Below, piece after piece: positions 11,745-22,412 of a stretch of 64,000 nt of DNA; the first letter of the stretch is position 1, and each line of letters starts with the position of its first letter. A model generated the notes under the pieces. That model saw nothing but the letters and a program-made list of their open reading frames with translations, was not told where the DNA came from and searched no databases. Both the position numbers and the translations under genes were made by a program. This DNA comes from Oenanthe sinensis (taxonomy: Eukaryota > Streptophyta > Magnoliopsida > Apiales > Apiaceae): NCBI GenBank assembly GCA_028671895.1, contig CM053802.1, forward strand, positions 33,766,201 through 33,830,200, in the 5' to 3' direction.

Positions 11745-12994
11745 CAAAGGGGGAGACATTAATTTTTAAACCTAAGGGGGATTTTATGTTCAATTGGAGA
11801 AGAGTTTCTTATTCGATTGGATGTAGATGATACTTTTATTGTTTTAAAGGATATTCTCAACTAAGGGGGAGAATTTGGTGATACAAGAAACGAGATCTCT
11901 TGGTGATACAAGAAATGAGATCTGTCAATCCTATCTTGTGGAGGTTACTTAGAGGATATCTAAAGACACAAGGGTGGATTGGAGCTTGCATGAACTAAGG
12001 GGGAGAATTAGATAAAATTGAAACCTTAGTGATGCAATGGAGAAATTACTAAGGGGGAGTTTCTTAGTAATTGGTTGGAGCCTAATCCTTAAAGGTGTTG
12101 TAGATTTAACCAATTTTTCGTCTGAAGTGGAGAAGTTACTTTTTGTCAATTGGGAAGAAGTTACTTGTCGTACTAAGGGGAAGAAGTTATGGAGAATCTT
12201 AACATCTTGGTTTGCAATGCTATATCTTATTCTGAAAAGATATCTACGGGATTTTGCTCTATATGTTTGAAGATCTGTTCTTGGAACATTCTTAGGAGAG
12301 GTTCGGCAGAAGAATTCTTTCTAGCACGATCAATGAATGAAAATGAAGATTTCTTTGAAGAGTATCAACTCAGGGGGAGTTTTTGCTAAGTAGAAGTTTT
12401 CTGGGTAAAGAAGAATGTGAAGGAGATTTTCAAGGGGCATCTGAGAAGTGTCCAAGTGTGTTCTATTTCTTGTTTCAGTGATAGATGAAGTCAGTGGAAT
12501 AGTGCAGGGAAGAAAGAAAAATATGTTTCCTGGAAATAGAACATCCTGAAGAAAAAGAAGAAGTGACTTTCATTCCAAGAGAGAACAACCTTAAGGGGAG
12601 AATGAGTTGACCTCTTATGGGGAACATAGAGAGCTGTATGTTCTAGTTTGAATTGCAAGATGAACAAGAATGATTGTTCAGAAGTCTTTACTAATGATTT
12701 GTTTCTTTATTGAAAGAACCCCATCTTTGAAGAACATTGAAGTGGAGGAAGCTAAAGGAAAATGAAATTCAGAAATTCATCATTCATTTTCAGCAACTCA
12801 GGAAATCTGGATTTAACTGATTATATCTTTCCAGAACCTTTTGTATATTATTTTCATGTCCAGTACTTTAATTGTTTCTTGTATATTAGTTGAGTTATCC
12901 TCTAGTAGCTAATTTTATTTAATTGCTTTTGGGGGAAATTGTAAATGGAAATAGTATTTGATTGCTATTCCATATCAACCAAATAGGGGGAGAT
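11745..12994 (+). other. Cluster of polypurine-tract-like motifs before the 3' LTR of A
   Basis: The core AAGGGGGAG or a close variant occurs near 11745, 11774, 11862, 11996, 12051, 12174, 12371 and 12591, ending with the true terminal tract AAATAGGGGGAGAT at 12981-12994. The last one primes plus-strand DNA; multiple upstream copies are a known Sirevirus trait. No ORF over 80 codons. Confidence 0.8.
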
Positions 12995-14449
12995 TGAAAG
13001 GGGAGATAGGAGTGAAGGGAAGTAACTCACTGCACTTTCATGTGTACTAGAAATGCTAAATGTAATCTCTATGTAATGGTTGATGATAACTCAACAATAG
13101 AATAGGACATGTAATAATATGCAGGTGCACAGAAATCTTGGATCACAGAGTTCAGTTAAGACAAAGTATCAAAGGATCATCTACAGACTTGAAGCCCATT
13201 GGAAGAAGTTCATTAACATGTTCATGCCTCAGTGGAGAATAAAAGATATTGATATCTATTCAAGGATGTGGAAACTATAGAAGATTGTCTTAGTCTATGA
13301 AGATTTTAGTGCATTATAATCGAAGCTACAAGTAAGGTTTGCAAAGAAGAATGTGGAATCATGTTCAGAATCAAGAGCCCCTATCAAGACTAGTCACTTA
13401 TGAACCAGACCGTTGCATCAAGTGTCAGGACATTGGAGGCAAGCTCTCGTCGGTTAATATGATTTTAATCATTCTAAAGTTGTTGGTTTTCTTGAGTCAT
13501 GTGGAGGATCAACAAAGGTGGTAAATCAGTGTTGGAGAAATGTCAGCCTAATGGATAAGAGACAGACGGCACAACCTGATTGGATCTTACTAAAGCTTCA
13601 CAGATTAGAAGGCCAAATACTTGGACGTGGTGGAGTCACGTATACGGGGCCAAGTATTTGGATAAGGAAGTCTACACAAATTGAAGAGTGGAATGGAAAT
13701 ATTTAATTTAATTTAAACAAAGTATTTATTTAATTATTTATATATTTTATAAATAAAGACATTCTTTATTTATATTATATATATTTATTTAAATATTACT
13801 TTTACATTAAATATTTCCAAAGGCATGCTTGACACATGACTTTGAAGATATGATTTGAGTGGACAAAAGTAAAAGGTGGAAAAACAAAAAGTAACACCTT
13901 TTTCAATATATAAAGAAGAAACCCAAGTCATCATCTAGTGAGTATTCGGATGAGAAGAAAAAAAGGGGAGAGAGAAAAAGAATTAATTTTCTCTCCCCTA
14001 TGGCCGAACTAGATCTTGCATATTTTAGAGCCATGATTTTCTTAATCATACCACTCATCTATTCTTCTATTGTAAACATTGCTAAATCTTGTTTAGAAGA
14101 TAGGTTTGATTTTTGTCTCCTAGATCTAGAATTTGTAATATTTTTAGAGGAGCCAAAAATCATTTCTTTGTTGTGTTCTTGAGCTTTTGTTCTTGAACTT
14201 GTTGTAGCATCTACCCCACTTCAATGAATATAAAGTTATATTCTTGGATCTTGTTGTGTTGTGTGTTTTGGATGATTTACCGTTCATTATCTTGGTTATT
14301 TTAATGGTGTTCTTGAGGTTGAAGAAGATGATGAACAGTACCTGGGTTTGAACCAAAGTAATTTTTATGTTGTCCCAAAAATAAATAAAAGTCAGATTTT
14401 CAATTGGGAATCGTATTCACCCCCCCTCTACGATCTCCAGGACCTAACA
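12995..14449 (+). repeat. Element A 3' LTR
   Basis: 1455 bp, the partner of 2253-3707 at an exact offset of 10,742 with no indel. Followed by the target copy CACAT (14450-14454). Confidence 0.95.
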
Positions 14450-14772
14450 CACATCCAGTATCCAATACCCATGATGTAGAAGTTGACAAATTGACCTCTA
14501 TAACATAAATACCTGAATCAGAAGCTTGACCAGCCTTCTTCTTCTTCAGATCCTCCAAATAAGCATGACAGTTTCTCTTCCAATGACCTGGTTTACCATA
14601 GTAGTGACAATCACCCTTTGCAACAACACCCTTAGGCTTTAAAGCCTGTTTGGGATTCGCCTTTGGCTTGGGACTAGAAGCAGATCCAATCTTCTTCTTT
14701 CCCTTCCATTTGTCTTTCCTATTAGCCTTACCTTTGTTATCTACCATCAACATGGCAGCAGGTTCAGCCTTT
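14450..14772 (-). pseudogene. Element F gag C-terminus, zinc knuckle and protease start
   Basis: Lys-rich linker, then a CCHC-type knuckle reading CHYYGKPGHWKRNC in which the second Cys is Tyr, then an acidic linker and the protease start with SWVLDTGC, carrying the catalytic DTG. The frame is then cut by element A at 14449/14450; the protease continues at 2247 and below. Out of frame with the upstream gag segment (shift near 14770). The knuckle binds element RNA in intact relatives; the Cys loss should weaken zinc binding. Confidence 0.85.
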
Positions 14773-15373
14773 TCATGTTGGTTTCAGTAGTTCGTAACAT
14801 GGCCAATAATTCAGTGGGTGTTTTGTCTATCTCATTTATATTGTAGTTCATAAAAAAATGAGTATAGTTGCGGTTCAAAGATTGCAAGATTAAGTCAACC
14901 TGAGCTTCCAAACCAATCGGGAAACCCAAAGTATCAAGATACTCAATATAACCTATGATCTTCAGAACATGTGGTTCAACAGGTTCACGCTCTCCCTGTT
15001 TGCAAGCATACAGTGCTTTGCTCGTGTCGAACCTTTCTTGACGAGCTTGTCCCTCAAACATTCTTTGAAGGTGTTCAATCATCTCATAAGCATCCATATG
15101 CTCATGTTGTTTTTGAAGCTCAACATTCATGGTTGCCAGCATGAGACATGCAATATCATTCACATCATCAATATGCTTCTGATAAGCATTTTGATGAACG
15201 CGAGTTGCATTCTCAGTAGGAGGAGCAGGTGAAGGAATTTCAATGACATGGAGCTTACGCTCTTGCCTGAGGACAATCCTCAAATTCCTATACCAATCCA
15301 GGAAGTTAGTTCCTGTCAGCTTGTCCTTCTCAAGGGTTGCTCGTACGGAGAAAGTATTTGTATTGTTTGCCAT
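14747..15373 (-). pseudogene. Element F gag, N-terminal part
   Basis: 208 codons starting MANNTNTFSVRATLEKDKL at 15373. Typical copia gag (UBN2-type gag polypeptide): GTNFLDWYRNLRIVLRQ near residue 21, the AYQKHIDDVNDIACLMLATM block, EMIEHLQRMFEGQARQERF and a GFPIGLEAQVDLILQSL stretch. It would form the virus-like particle shell. A frameshift near 14770 sends it into a short wrong tail before the zinc-knuckle part. Start chosen because it is the first ATG after the leader and matches the usual gag N-terminus. Confidence 0.9.
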
Positions 15374-17181
15374 TTAAATATCTATAATGTTTAAAATGCG
15401 TAAAATAAACATTAGATTGTCTGAGTTATTTATTATATTCAAATGATTATCATATATTCATAATATATCTCCCACTATTTTTATCAAATTAATAGCCCTT
15501 ACTATTAATTTGGAAAGTATATCCCATAATTATTTCTAGTGAGTCAAGATCCATATTTCGTCATGTCCTAAGTCAACCACTGGAAGTCCTTAAAAAATGA
15601 TTATTTAGGTAGACAACAGTTGTCAATTATATCATATATAATTCTTGGATAGTTTGGTGAACAACGATTGATCTTATCTATCTAATAGACTTTTAACCAA
15701 ACTCTATGCTTCTAAGTTCATAATAGTTGAATATAACCGTTTATTTTCACCTTATTATGACGACTCAGTTAAGTTAGACCCAATGATACAACGGCTGAAT
15801 ATAACCGTTTATATTCGTCGCATCTCACCACGATAGATAGGAGTCCCATGCCACTAACAGTCCTTCCCCTAATCGATCTAGGATTCGATGAGTGTTCATT
15901 CATTGGAAAGCATCTGAGTAAAACTTAATATTTTGTTAAGGGGTTTAAAAAATTTATAACGATCATGATCACATCATAAAGAGATCCTCAATTTTTCCTT
16001 GAACCAAATATTTCAAATTGACATCTTAAATTGTTCATTTCCCAGGTAGACGGAGGATACCAGTGGTCACACTTAAAACTCATCAGCCTTACGAATACGC
16101 ATATCCGTTTTTGTCAGAAAATCCAAGTTATAGATATCAAAAAACAATATTTAATTCCGTGTTTTAAAAATCCATATTTCATAAACACAAGAATCTCATG
16201 ATCGTTTGTTAATTTTAAAATCTTGAATCATTACAGATTTTATCTTTCTTAAGCAGACATGGCATGGGTGTCGTATCTAATACATACATCATTCCAACAC
16301 ATACATATCTACACATGCATTCATATACATATATGTATTGTGCATAAATTAAAAGTGTTTGGTTATGGCCCCATCCTATGTGATATTTCCAAGCTAATGG
16401 AATTATCAAGGTCAATCTATGGTGGTTTCAAATACTACACTATTACATGTCCTTATCTTCTTCATTGCTCCATCATCTGGATTGCCTCCTAGTTTCCTTG
16501 CTTCCAAGTCTCCATTGAACAATTACATTGAATAATAAATAAATCTATTCTAATGAAATTACAAGAAGAACTCGAGTTACATTCGAGATTAACAATTACA
16601 ATGAATAAACGACATGCAAGTCGTATTTAGAAACCAAAACCATAAAACAAAACCACTATCCTATGGGTCTTTAGGTCATAACCATCCACCATGTTATCAC
16701 ATAACACATGTAATATATCTCAGATTATATAAACATATCATATAATCATATATAATAAATTTCAAAATTTCAGAAAATCAAATAAATTTCAAAAAATAAT
16801 AAATCGCCGTTTCGTGGCCTGTAATGTCGTCAAACGGCTTACAGACGCGAAGCTGATTACATCAGTATTGCTCACTGATACGATTCCAGTCAGAAAAACA
16901 TATCATTTGTGAAAATCGGACACTGGACACAGATTTCAGAAAATCTACCGATGCCGTTTCAGAATTTGTATCGAATACGATTTCCATAACAAGAACAAAC
17001 ATGTATCATATACATACAGCAATACACACAATCATCCCATGAATATACAACACATGAATATCATATATTCAAAATCATATAAAACATATATATCAATATA
17101 TAGTCATGGCATATCATATATATGTTTACATACATCGAAAAACTGTTAAACACATAACCAAATCATCCCATTATACACGTA
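15374..17181 (-). other. Untranslated leader of element F
   Basis: About 1.8 kb between primer site and gag with no ORF of interest. Closely matches the leader of element E (about 58260-60430), including a poorly conserved AT-rich part with many ATATCATATA words. F has one copy of a roughly 340-bp segment that E has twice. Confidence 0.75.
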
Positions 17182-17193
17182 GCTCTGATGTCA
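17182..17193 (-). other. Primer binding site, element F (variant)
   Basis: On the minus strand TGACATCAGAGC, one base after the LTR end. Two bases differ from the standard TGGTATCAGAGC seen in A, B and D; element E has TGGCATCAGAGC. Confidence 0.75.
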
Positions 17194-17194
17194 T

Positions 17195-18789
17195 TGAAGG
17201 GTTTCAGGCATGAAAACGCAGCGGAATTAACGTAAAAATAAAAAAAAAATCGAAACCCAATCGCAGGATCCATGTATAATGTTGGAAGATTATGGTGAAG
17301 AAGTCTGTACCTTAACAAAGCTTTAGTATGCTGTTTAATGGATGTCCAGAAAGATGAATCACAGCAGTCCTTTGTTGCAAAGATTTGCTCTCTAAAGAAG
17401 TCCACACGAACGCCCGATCGTCCTACGATCACCGGAGTCGGTACTAGCCAAATTGTTTGCCTCTCTCTCTCTTTCTCTTTCTCTAGCCTCTCTTGATGTT
17501 GAGCAGCTAGGGTTTTTCTCTAAAACGAAATTTGATGATTAAACCCTAATACTATACATCATTATGTATATAGAAGGGAGAGAGAGATTTTGGGTCTAAC
17601 CCTAATCCATGTGGTTTCCAAAACCCATTATGACTTTGGGTTATTATTATTATTAAATCTGAATTCTAATATAATTAATCAAGTCCCACTTAATTAATTC
17701 AATAATTAAATTCGAATAATAATAATAATTATTAAATCCAAATTCTAATATAATTAATCAAGTCCCACTTAATTAATTCAATAATTAAATTCGAATAAAC
17801 AATAATATATTTAAATTCGTAATTTAAATAAACCTCCGTTTTGACGTTCTTTGTGTGTGACCCTTTAGGTTATTATTACGTTGGCAATAATTTTATTATC
17901 TAATAATAAAATTATAAACAATGAGCGGCATCTAGTAATACATCATTGCTACCCAAGTAACAATAATAATTGGTGATTCAATTAAACCTTTCGTGAATAA
18001 TGTGCAATGTAATATAATCCCTTTAACCTTATATTATAGATAAAACTCGAGGAATGTATAGTGTCATCCTCTTCAACATTTAATCTTGGTTTCCTTGATC
18101 AATGAGTAGACTATTTAAACAAATCAATATTTGAGCATGACCTTGCATTTCATAGTCTCACTCAATCAAGAGGCCAATAATATCATTTCTAGAATTGGAG
18201 GGTTAAATCCTATATCTATCATTCATATTCCCCATACGATTCATAGCATACCCAATGTCCACCTTTATCATTACCCGATTAAAGGTAACTTTGAGTGTAA
18301 TCAAAGTATATTAATTCTTGTATAGAAATATAATGATTTCAAGTCAGAGGATCATTACATCATTATCACTATGAGATTTCTTATGACACTTATTAACATG
18401 TAGAATCTCACGGCGGGTCTTTCCAGTGTCATGTATTGATACATACACTTATGTTCTTGACTTTAGTATCACCATACTTATGACCAATGAGATGTGGTCA
18501 TTTGTCAACAAACATACTAGTCTTATTGCATTATTACTGTCCTTAAATAATAATACTTGACTAGGGAATTTTAGGAATAAAATACTATTCATATAATCTC
18601 ATTTTTAAGTCACATACTTAAAGATATATTTTACGTATTAATATTCCAAGGATATTTATTATTCTTTCAATTTATGACACAGTAAATAAAGACATAATAA
18701 ATATTAATTAAATAATCACATAAAGCATAATCCTTAATTGTTTTCAATAAAACATTAAAAGTATTGTCTCTAGGACACCAATACTAACA
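17195..18789 (-). repeat. Element F 5' LTR
   Basis: 1595 bp, TG...CA ends on the plus strand (TGAAGGGTTTC to ATACTAACA). Homologous to the E LTRs, with shared blocks around CGTTCTTTGTGTGTGACCC and GAGCGGCATCTAGTAATAC. A TATA-like box is visible on the minus strand near 17565-17572. Target-site bases just outside are GATGA (18790-18794); the other end is outside the window. Confidence 0.88.
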
Positions 18790-19017
18790 GATGAGCCCTA
18801 TAGGATTTGTCCTCCCATAAACCTGGATCGAGGTTGAACAAAGGCTCAATTTCTCACCTAGGTCGAATTGGGATTGAGGTCGATGAGCCCTACAGGGCTT
18901 GACCTCCCATAGACCTGGATCGAGGTCGAACAAAGGCACAATTTCTCACCTATCGAAATGGGATTGAGGTCGATGAGCTCTATAGGGTTTGACTCCCATT
19001 GACCTAGATTGAGGTCT
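18790..19017. repeat. Tandem repeat of about 91 bp, 2.5 copies
   Basis: Units 18790-18881 (92 bp), 18882-18971 (90 bp) and a partial unit 18972-19017, each starting GATGAGCYCTAYAGG. Element F ends exactly at the start of unit 1. Probably part of the gypsy relic H or its insertion site. Confidence 0.88.
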
Positions 19018-19042
19018 AAAAGAGCTCATTTCGGCCCTAAGC

Positions 19043-19160
19043 TCAAATTATGCTTCCAAGAGGTTGTTCTGTCAAGATCTCAATGATGTGTGCCTGGGAG
19101 TACCGGTGTTTTCTTGAAGCCATTATCAATACTAAAGCAAGTTTCTCAATCTTTGAGTTA
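19043..19160 (-). pseudogene. Gypsy RNase H scrap
   Basis: About 40 residues reading LHGAELNNSKIEKLALVLIM...HIIEILTEQPL, the signature at the RT-RNase H boundary of gypsy elements. The open frame extends to 19372, but the upstream part has no similarity and is probably out of frame. Stop directly after the motif. Confidence 0.75.
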
Positions 19161-19640
19161 TTTAACTCTGCGCCATGCAAATCTTTCTGACATAATTGAT
19201 TAGTTTCTGAACCTTGGTTTCCTCCAATATTTATTTTCTTGGGGAATCCTTCATCCTTACCCAGTCCCCTCAAGGCTTTTCCATTTACTACCCGCGTTGG
19301 CCATGCGTAGCTTTTATCTTTTATTCTCGTACCTTGAAACCCTTCAGTACTCGACACTTTTATTACGTTCACGCATTCTCTTTTGTATTTTTACGTTATG
19401 TGCATTGGAACAAAGTTGTTTTCGTGTTTAATAATAACATAACAAGAGAGTTCAAGGATACTAAATAAACTTTCATTAAAATATCTTGAAGTATAACTTT
19501 AAGTCAAAGAGGGTTCTACCCTTACATAATAACATGATATTTCCCAATTGGGGTAACAACTTCTTGGTTCCTAGTGATTCCATAGGACCTTATTTCTACT
19601 TAATAATCATTCTAAATATAACTCCTGAAGGAGTTGCCTA
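19161..19640. other. Unassigned sequence inside gypsy relic
   Basis: No recognisable domain between the RNase H scrap and the protease; presumably rearranged gypsy sequence. Confidence 0.4.
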
Positions 19641-20520
19641 TTACATCCATACATCTGCGCCTTTGATCGGGAGTACTTGCCCCCCGACTCCGTCGGACCT
19701 TAACGAGGCTACATAACATTTCCTTTCCATCTTCTGGTCTCCTTTCTCCTCACCAAATCCATTCCTAGTTGGAAATTTAAGTTTGAGATGGTAAGTTGAG
19801 GCAACAACCTTGAACGCATGTATCCTTGTTCGTCTGAGGATCCCATTGTAAGAGGACACAACCTTGATCATGAGGAAGTTCAACATTTGAGTGGACTCAT
19901 GTGGTTCCTGCCCTATAGTCACATGTAATCGAATTGTTCCCTCCATCTTAGACTGGACTCCATTGAACCCGTATATAGGCATGTCAGAGGGAGTCAGTTG
20001 AGAGTTGGTGTACCCTATTTTGTGATATGCATCATGAAACAGGATGTCTATTGAAGCTCCACTATCCACCAGGATTCGTTTCACCAAAGAGTTGTCTATC
20101 ACAGGTATTATGACCAACGGGTCATCAAGGGGGAAGTTCACCCCTTTCAAATCAGAATTATCAAAAGAAATTGATACTTCGTTCCTTGCACTCTTTGGTG
20201 CCTCCCCCACAACTTGTAGAACTTGCCGGGCATAATCCTTTCTCGAGTTACTTGAAGTCCTGACCGTTATTGGATCCCCAGAGATCACATTTATTACTGG
20301 GCCTCGAGGCTGTATCTTCTTATCATGGTCATCATAATCCCTTCGTCGCTCAGTGTAGTCTCGATTATCATTGTTCTTTCTATCATCTTTTTTGATAAAC
20401 TTTCCGAGTTTTCCCCTTCTGATCAAGAACTCAATCTCATCTTTCAACTACCAATAATTATCTATGTCATGCCCAACATCCTTATGAAACTTGCAATACA
20501 GATTCTGATTTCTCTTCTTA
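19641..20520 (-). pseudogene. Gypsy gag C-terminus and aspartic protease (broken)
   Basis: Reading from 20520 leftward: a gag zinc-like motif LYCKFHKDVGHDIDNYW, an in-frame TAG at about 20448-20450, then DEIEFLIRRGKLGKF, an Arg/Asp-rich linker, PVINVISGD and the protease with catalytic LVDSGASIDILF (about 20045-20075). Downstream similarity fades after NFLMIKVVSSYNG, consistent with frame damage. The gag motif and the VDSGASID form are those of gypsy, clearly unlike the copia DSGASRHMT form elsewhere in the window. Confidence 0.82.
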
Positions 20521-20542
20521 GGATCAGTCTTTAGTGGCTTCG

Positions 20543-21156
20543 TGTTGGGTCCCGGAAGTATCGTATAAGGGAGGGGCGAATACGATACTCACTAAATTAA
20601 AAAATTCTTTTGAATCTTTTATGGATAAATAATTTAGAGTTCGGTTAGTGGGTTCAAATTCATGAGGTTAATAGTGTTTAGGAGGCTGACTTACTAATTT
20701 TTTGTATTTATGCATAATCGTTAATGTTCTAGAAAATTAGCAAGTAATTTAATGAGACAAGTTTCGGGGAATATATCTTTCATATATACACCCTGAGGTT
20801 GCTACACCCAGTTAAAAATATAACTGGGTTCCAAAGAACAGATTAGTTTTTTGCTTTTACAAAGAGATATAACTTAATCCCTATGCAATATTTGACTATG
20901 TGTTTATACTAACGGAATCAAGCTAACAGAGAGTGTTTTACAATAGCCCTATGTATTTGTAACATAATGAATCGGCTAGAATATAAAACTCCGGTGAAGA
21001 AGGTATATGTATGGCCTTTTATCTTCTTCTTCTCCGGCTTCAATTTCCTCTCTGTATCTCTCTATATGGTTGTATATTTCAACAATTCAAAATGAGCACG
21101 TCATTTTGTTTATATGGTGTAGACTTTTCAAATCAATTAAAATTGATTAATTCTTC
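20543..21156 (-). repeat. Truncated LTR of Sirevirus-like element G
   Basis: Starts TGTTGGGTCCCGG; read on the minus strand it ends in the same C-rich hairpin and GGGACCCAACA terminus as the SIRE-type LTRs. Stem GTATCGTA (20558-20565) pairs with TACGATAC (20581-20588) around a G/C-rich 15-nt loop. Inserted in H; the preceding bases CTTCG are a candidate target copy. Element D is inserted at 21156/21157, and the rest of G must lie beyond the right edge of the window. Confidence 0.75.
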
Positions 21157-21490
21157 TGTTAGGAATTATGAGTTTTGATGATAACAAATTACTTAGAATT
21201 ACAATAGGGATTTAAAATTTCATTGTAACTAGTCAATGGATATGAATTATAAATATCCATTGAATAGGAAACCAGTTATCAGTTGAAGCTTGTTTATCAA
21301 CTGATAAACTGGATTGTAGCATTTGATTTATGTTTCATTATCAATTGATTGTATTGCCTCGATAGATGCTGTGAAGTAATCGACTGATGTTATTGACTTC
21401 AATTTATAGCTTCTCAACTGATGTGAAGAATGGATGATCAATTGTAAATATTCTAAGTCAGAATTCTTACAAGTGAAGTGATCAAGTGAA

Positions 21491-21520
21491 GTTGAGTAGT
21501 GTCAGAAGACACTACTCAAC
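21491..21520 (+). other. Perfect 13-bp hairpin in element D LTR
   Basis: Arms GTTGAGTAGTGTC (21491-21503) and GACACTACTCAAC (21508-21520) around the loop AGAA. It sits within the short-motif cluster of the LTR upstream region. Confidence 0.85.
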
Positions 21521-22297
21521 CGATAAAAGCTATCAACGGATACAAGTCATTGACGGATAAAGACAGTCAACGGATAAAGGACCATCAATGGATAGGGAGT
21601 CGATGGATAACTCAATTATCCATCGACACATCAACTGATCAACAGATATCCTATCCATCGATGGATAAGCAAAGAAGAATCAACTGATAAGCTTAACAGC
21701 ATTTATCAGTTGATTAAGGTTTCCCAATTTAGTTAAAGACAAGAGGTATGGGAACTGTGCAGAAACTGAATCAATGGAAGACAGTCCTGTCAGGATTGTG
21801 AAGACTTTCAAGGCAACACAGCCTTCAAGGAATGCATCAAGACAAAGATACTTTCAAGACTAGACAGGTCAAAAAGAAGACTGTGCAAGTAGTTAATTTC
21901 TATTTTCATGTAAACATTATAAGTTGTAATTTTATAATGCTATCTGTCGATAGGAATTAGTAGTGAAGAAAACTACTATATAGTGGTTAGTAGTTCATAG
22001 TAGTAAAGTGTGTGAAAAATATCAAGAACTCAAGAAGAGCACAGTAGAAGAATAGGCAGTATTTTGTAGTGCTTTTCTAAGTTCAAAAATTCACTTTGTA
22101 AGCAGCTTGGTATTTTTACCAAGATTAATTGAAAGCAAAAACATACTAGTGGAAAACCAATCCACTAGTAATTTTTAATATTGTTTTGTTTTTTTCCAAA
22201 ATTTTACCTATTAAGTTCTTAGTTCCATCAGTTTTCTATATACACTAAAACACTTTCTTTGAACAAACTTAAATCCGCAAGAATTTGGTTTAATTCT

Positions 22298-22331
22298 TAA
22301 GTTTGTATTCAACCCCCCTTCTCCAAACTTA
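22298..22331 (+). other. C-loop hairpin at LTR end (element D)
   Basis: TAAGTTTG (22298-22305) pairs with CAAACTTA (22324-22331), 8 bp, around an 18-nt loop containing CAACCCCCCTTC. Same place and loop type as in A, B, C and G, with a different stem. Confidence 0.7.
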
Positions 22332-22355
22332 GTGTACTTAAGGGCAAATAATAAT

Positions 22356-22367
22356 TGGTATCAGAGC
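22356..22367 (+). other. Primer binding site, element D
   Basis: TGGTATCAGAGC, complement of the initiator-Met tRNA 3' end, just after the LTR. Confidence 0.92.
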
Positions 22368-22412
22368 AGACTTTCAACATACAGAAAGTTAAGATCTAAA
22401 AGTACATCAAGT

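Larger units (their letters stand above)
2253..14449 (+). mobile_element. Non-autonomous Sirevirus-like copia element A
   Basis: Complete element of 12,197 bp: 1455-bp LTRs at 2253-3707 and 12995-14449, TG...CA ends, duplicated target CACAT at 2248-2252 and 14450-14454, primer site at 3710-3721 and terminal purine tract at 12981-12994. The two LTRs differ at only about 4 positions by eye, so insertion is recent. The 9.3-kb interior has no intact gag or pol; fragments of the GAG-pre-integrase/IN region can be traced by alignment with element B. Interpreted as a deletion and decay derivative copied by proteins from another element. It interrupts the protease of element F. Confidence 0.93.
1..18789 (-). 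mobile_element. Copia LTR retrotransposon F (partial, split by element A)
   Basis: Minus-strand Ty1/copia element. Its 5' LTR is at 17195-18789, followed leftward by primer site, gag, PR, IN and RT; the RNase H end and 3' LTR lie left of the window. Element A is inserted inside the protease region between 2252 and 14450, with CACAT duplicated on both sides, and the PR reading frame resumes across the insertion. The order gag-PR-IN-RT is diagnostic of copia. F is the same family as element E (53241-61992): LTRs, leader and pol match closely. Broken by several frameshifts and stops, so not autonomous as it stands. Lineage within copia not resolved. Confidence 0.9.
18790..20542 (-). mobile_element. 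Ty3/gypsy relic H (internal deletion)
   Basis: Minus-strand remains of a gypsy element: gag C-terminus and protease at 19641-20520, then only a scrap of the RT-RNase H junction at 19043-19160. The RT core is absent, so a large internal deletion has occurred. No LTR of H is visible. Truncated on the right by the insertion of LTR G at 20543 and on the left by tandem repeats and element F. The gag motif and protease style resemble the Tat-type chromovirus-free gypsy group. Confidence 0.75.
21157..22353 (+). repeat. Element D 5' LTR
   Basis: Starts TGTTAGGAATTATGAG. The end is uncertain: a CA at 22346 or, using the 2-nt gap to the primer site seen in A, B and C, 22353. Holds a dense cluster of TCAACTGATAA/TCAATGGATA variants (about 21285-21720), a perfect 16-bp palindrome TATCCATCGATGGATA at 21652-21667, a 13-bp hairpin at 21491-21520, a TATATAG box near 21980 and the C-loop hairpin at 22298-22331. 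Confidence 0.85.

Noticed and set aside
19641..20520. Host aspartic protease gene
   Set aside because: Gag-type motif directly upstream, in-frame stop and gypsy-style LVDSGASID context show it is a retroelement fragment.
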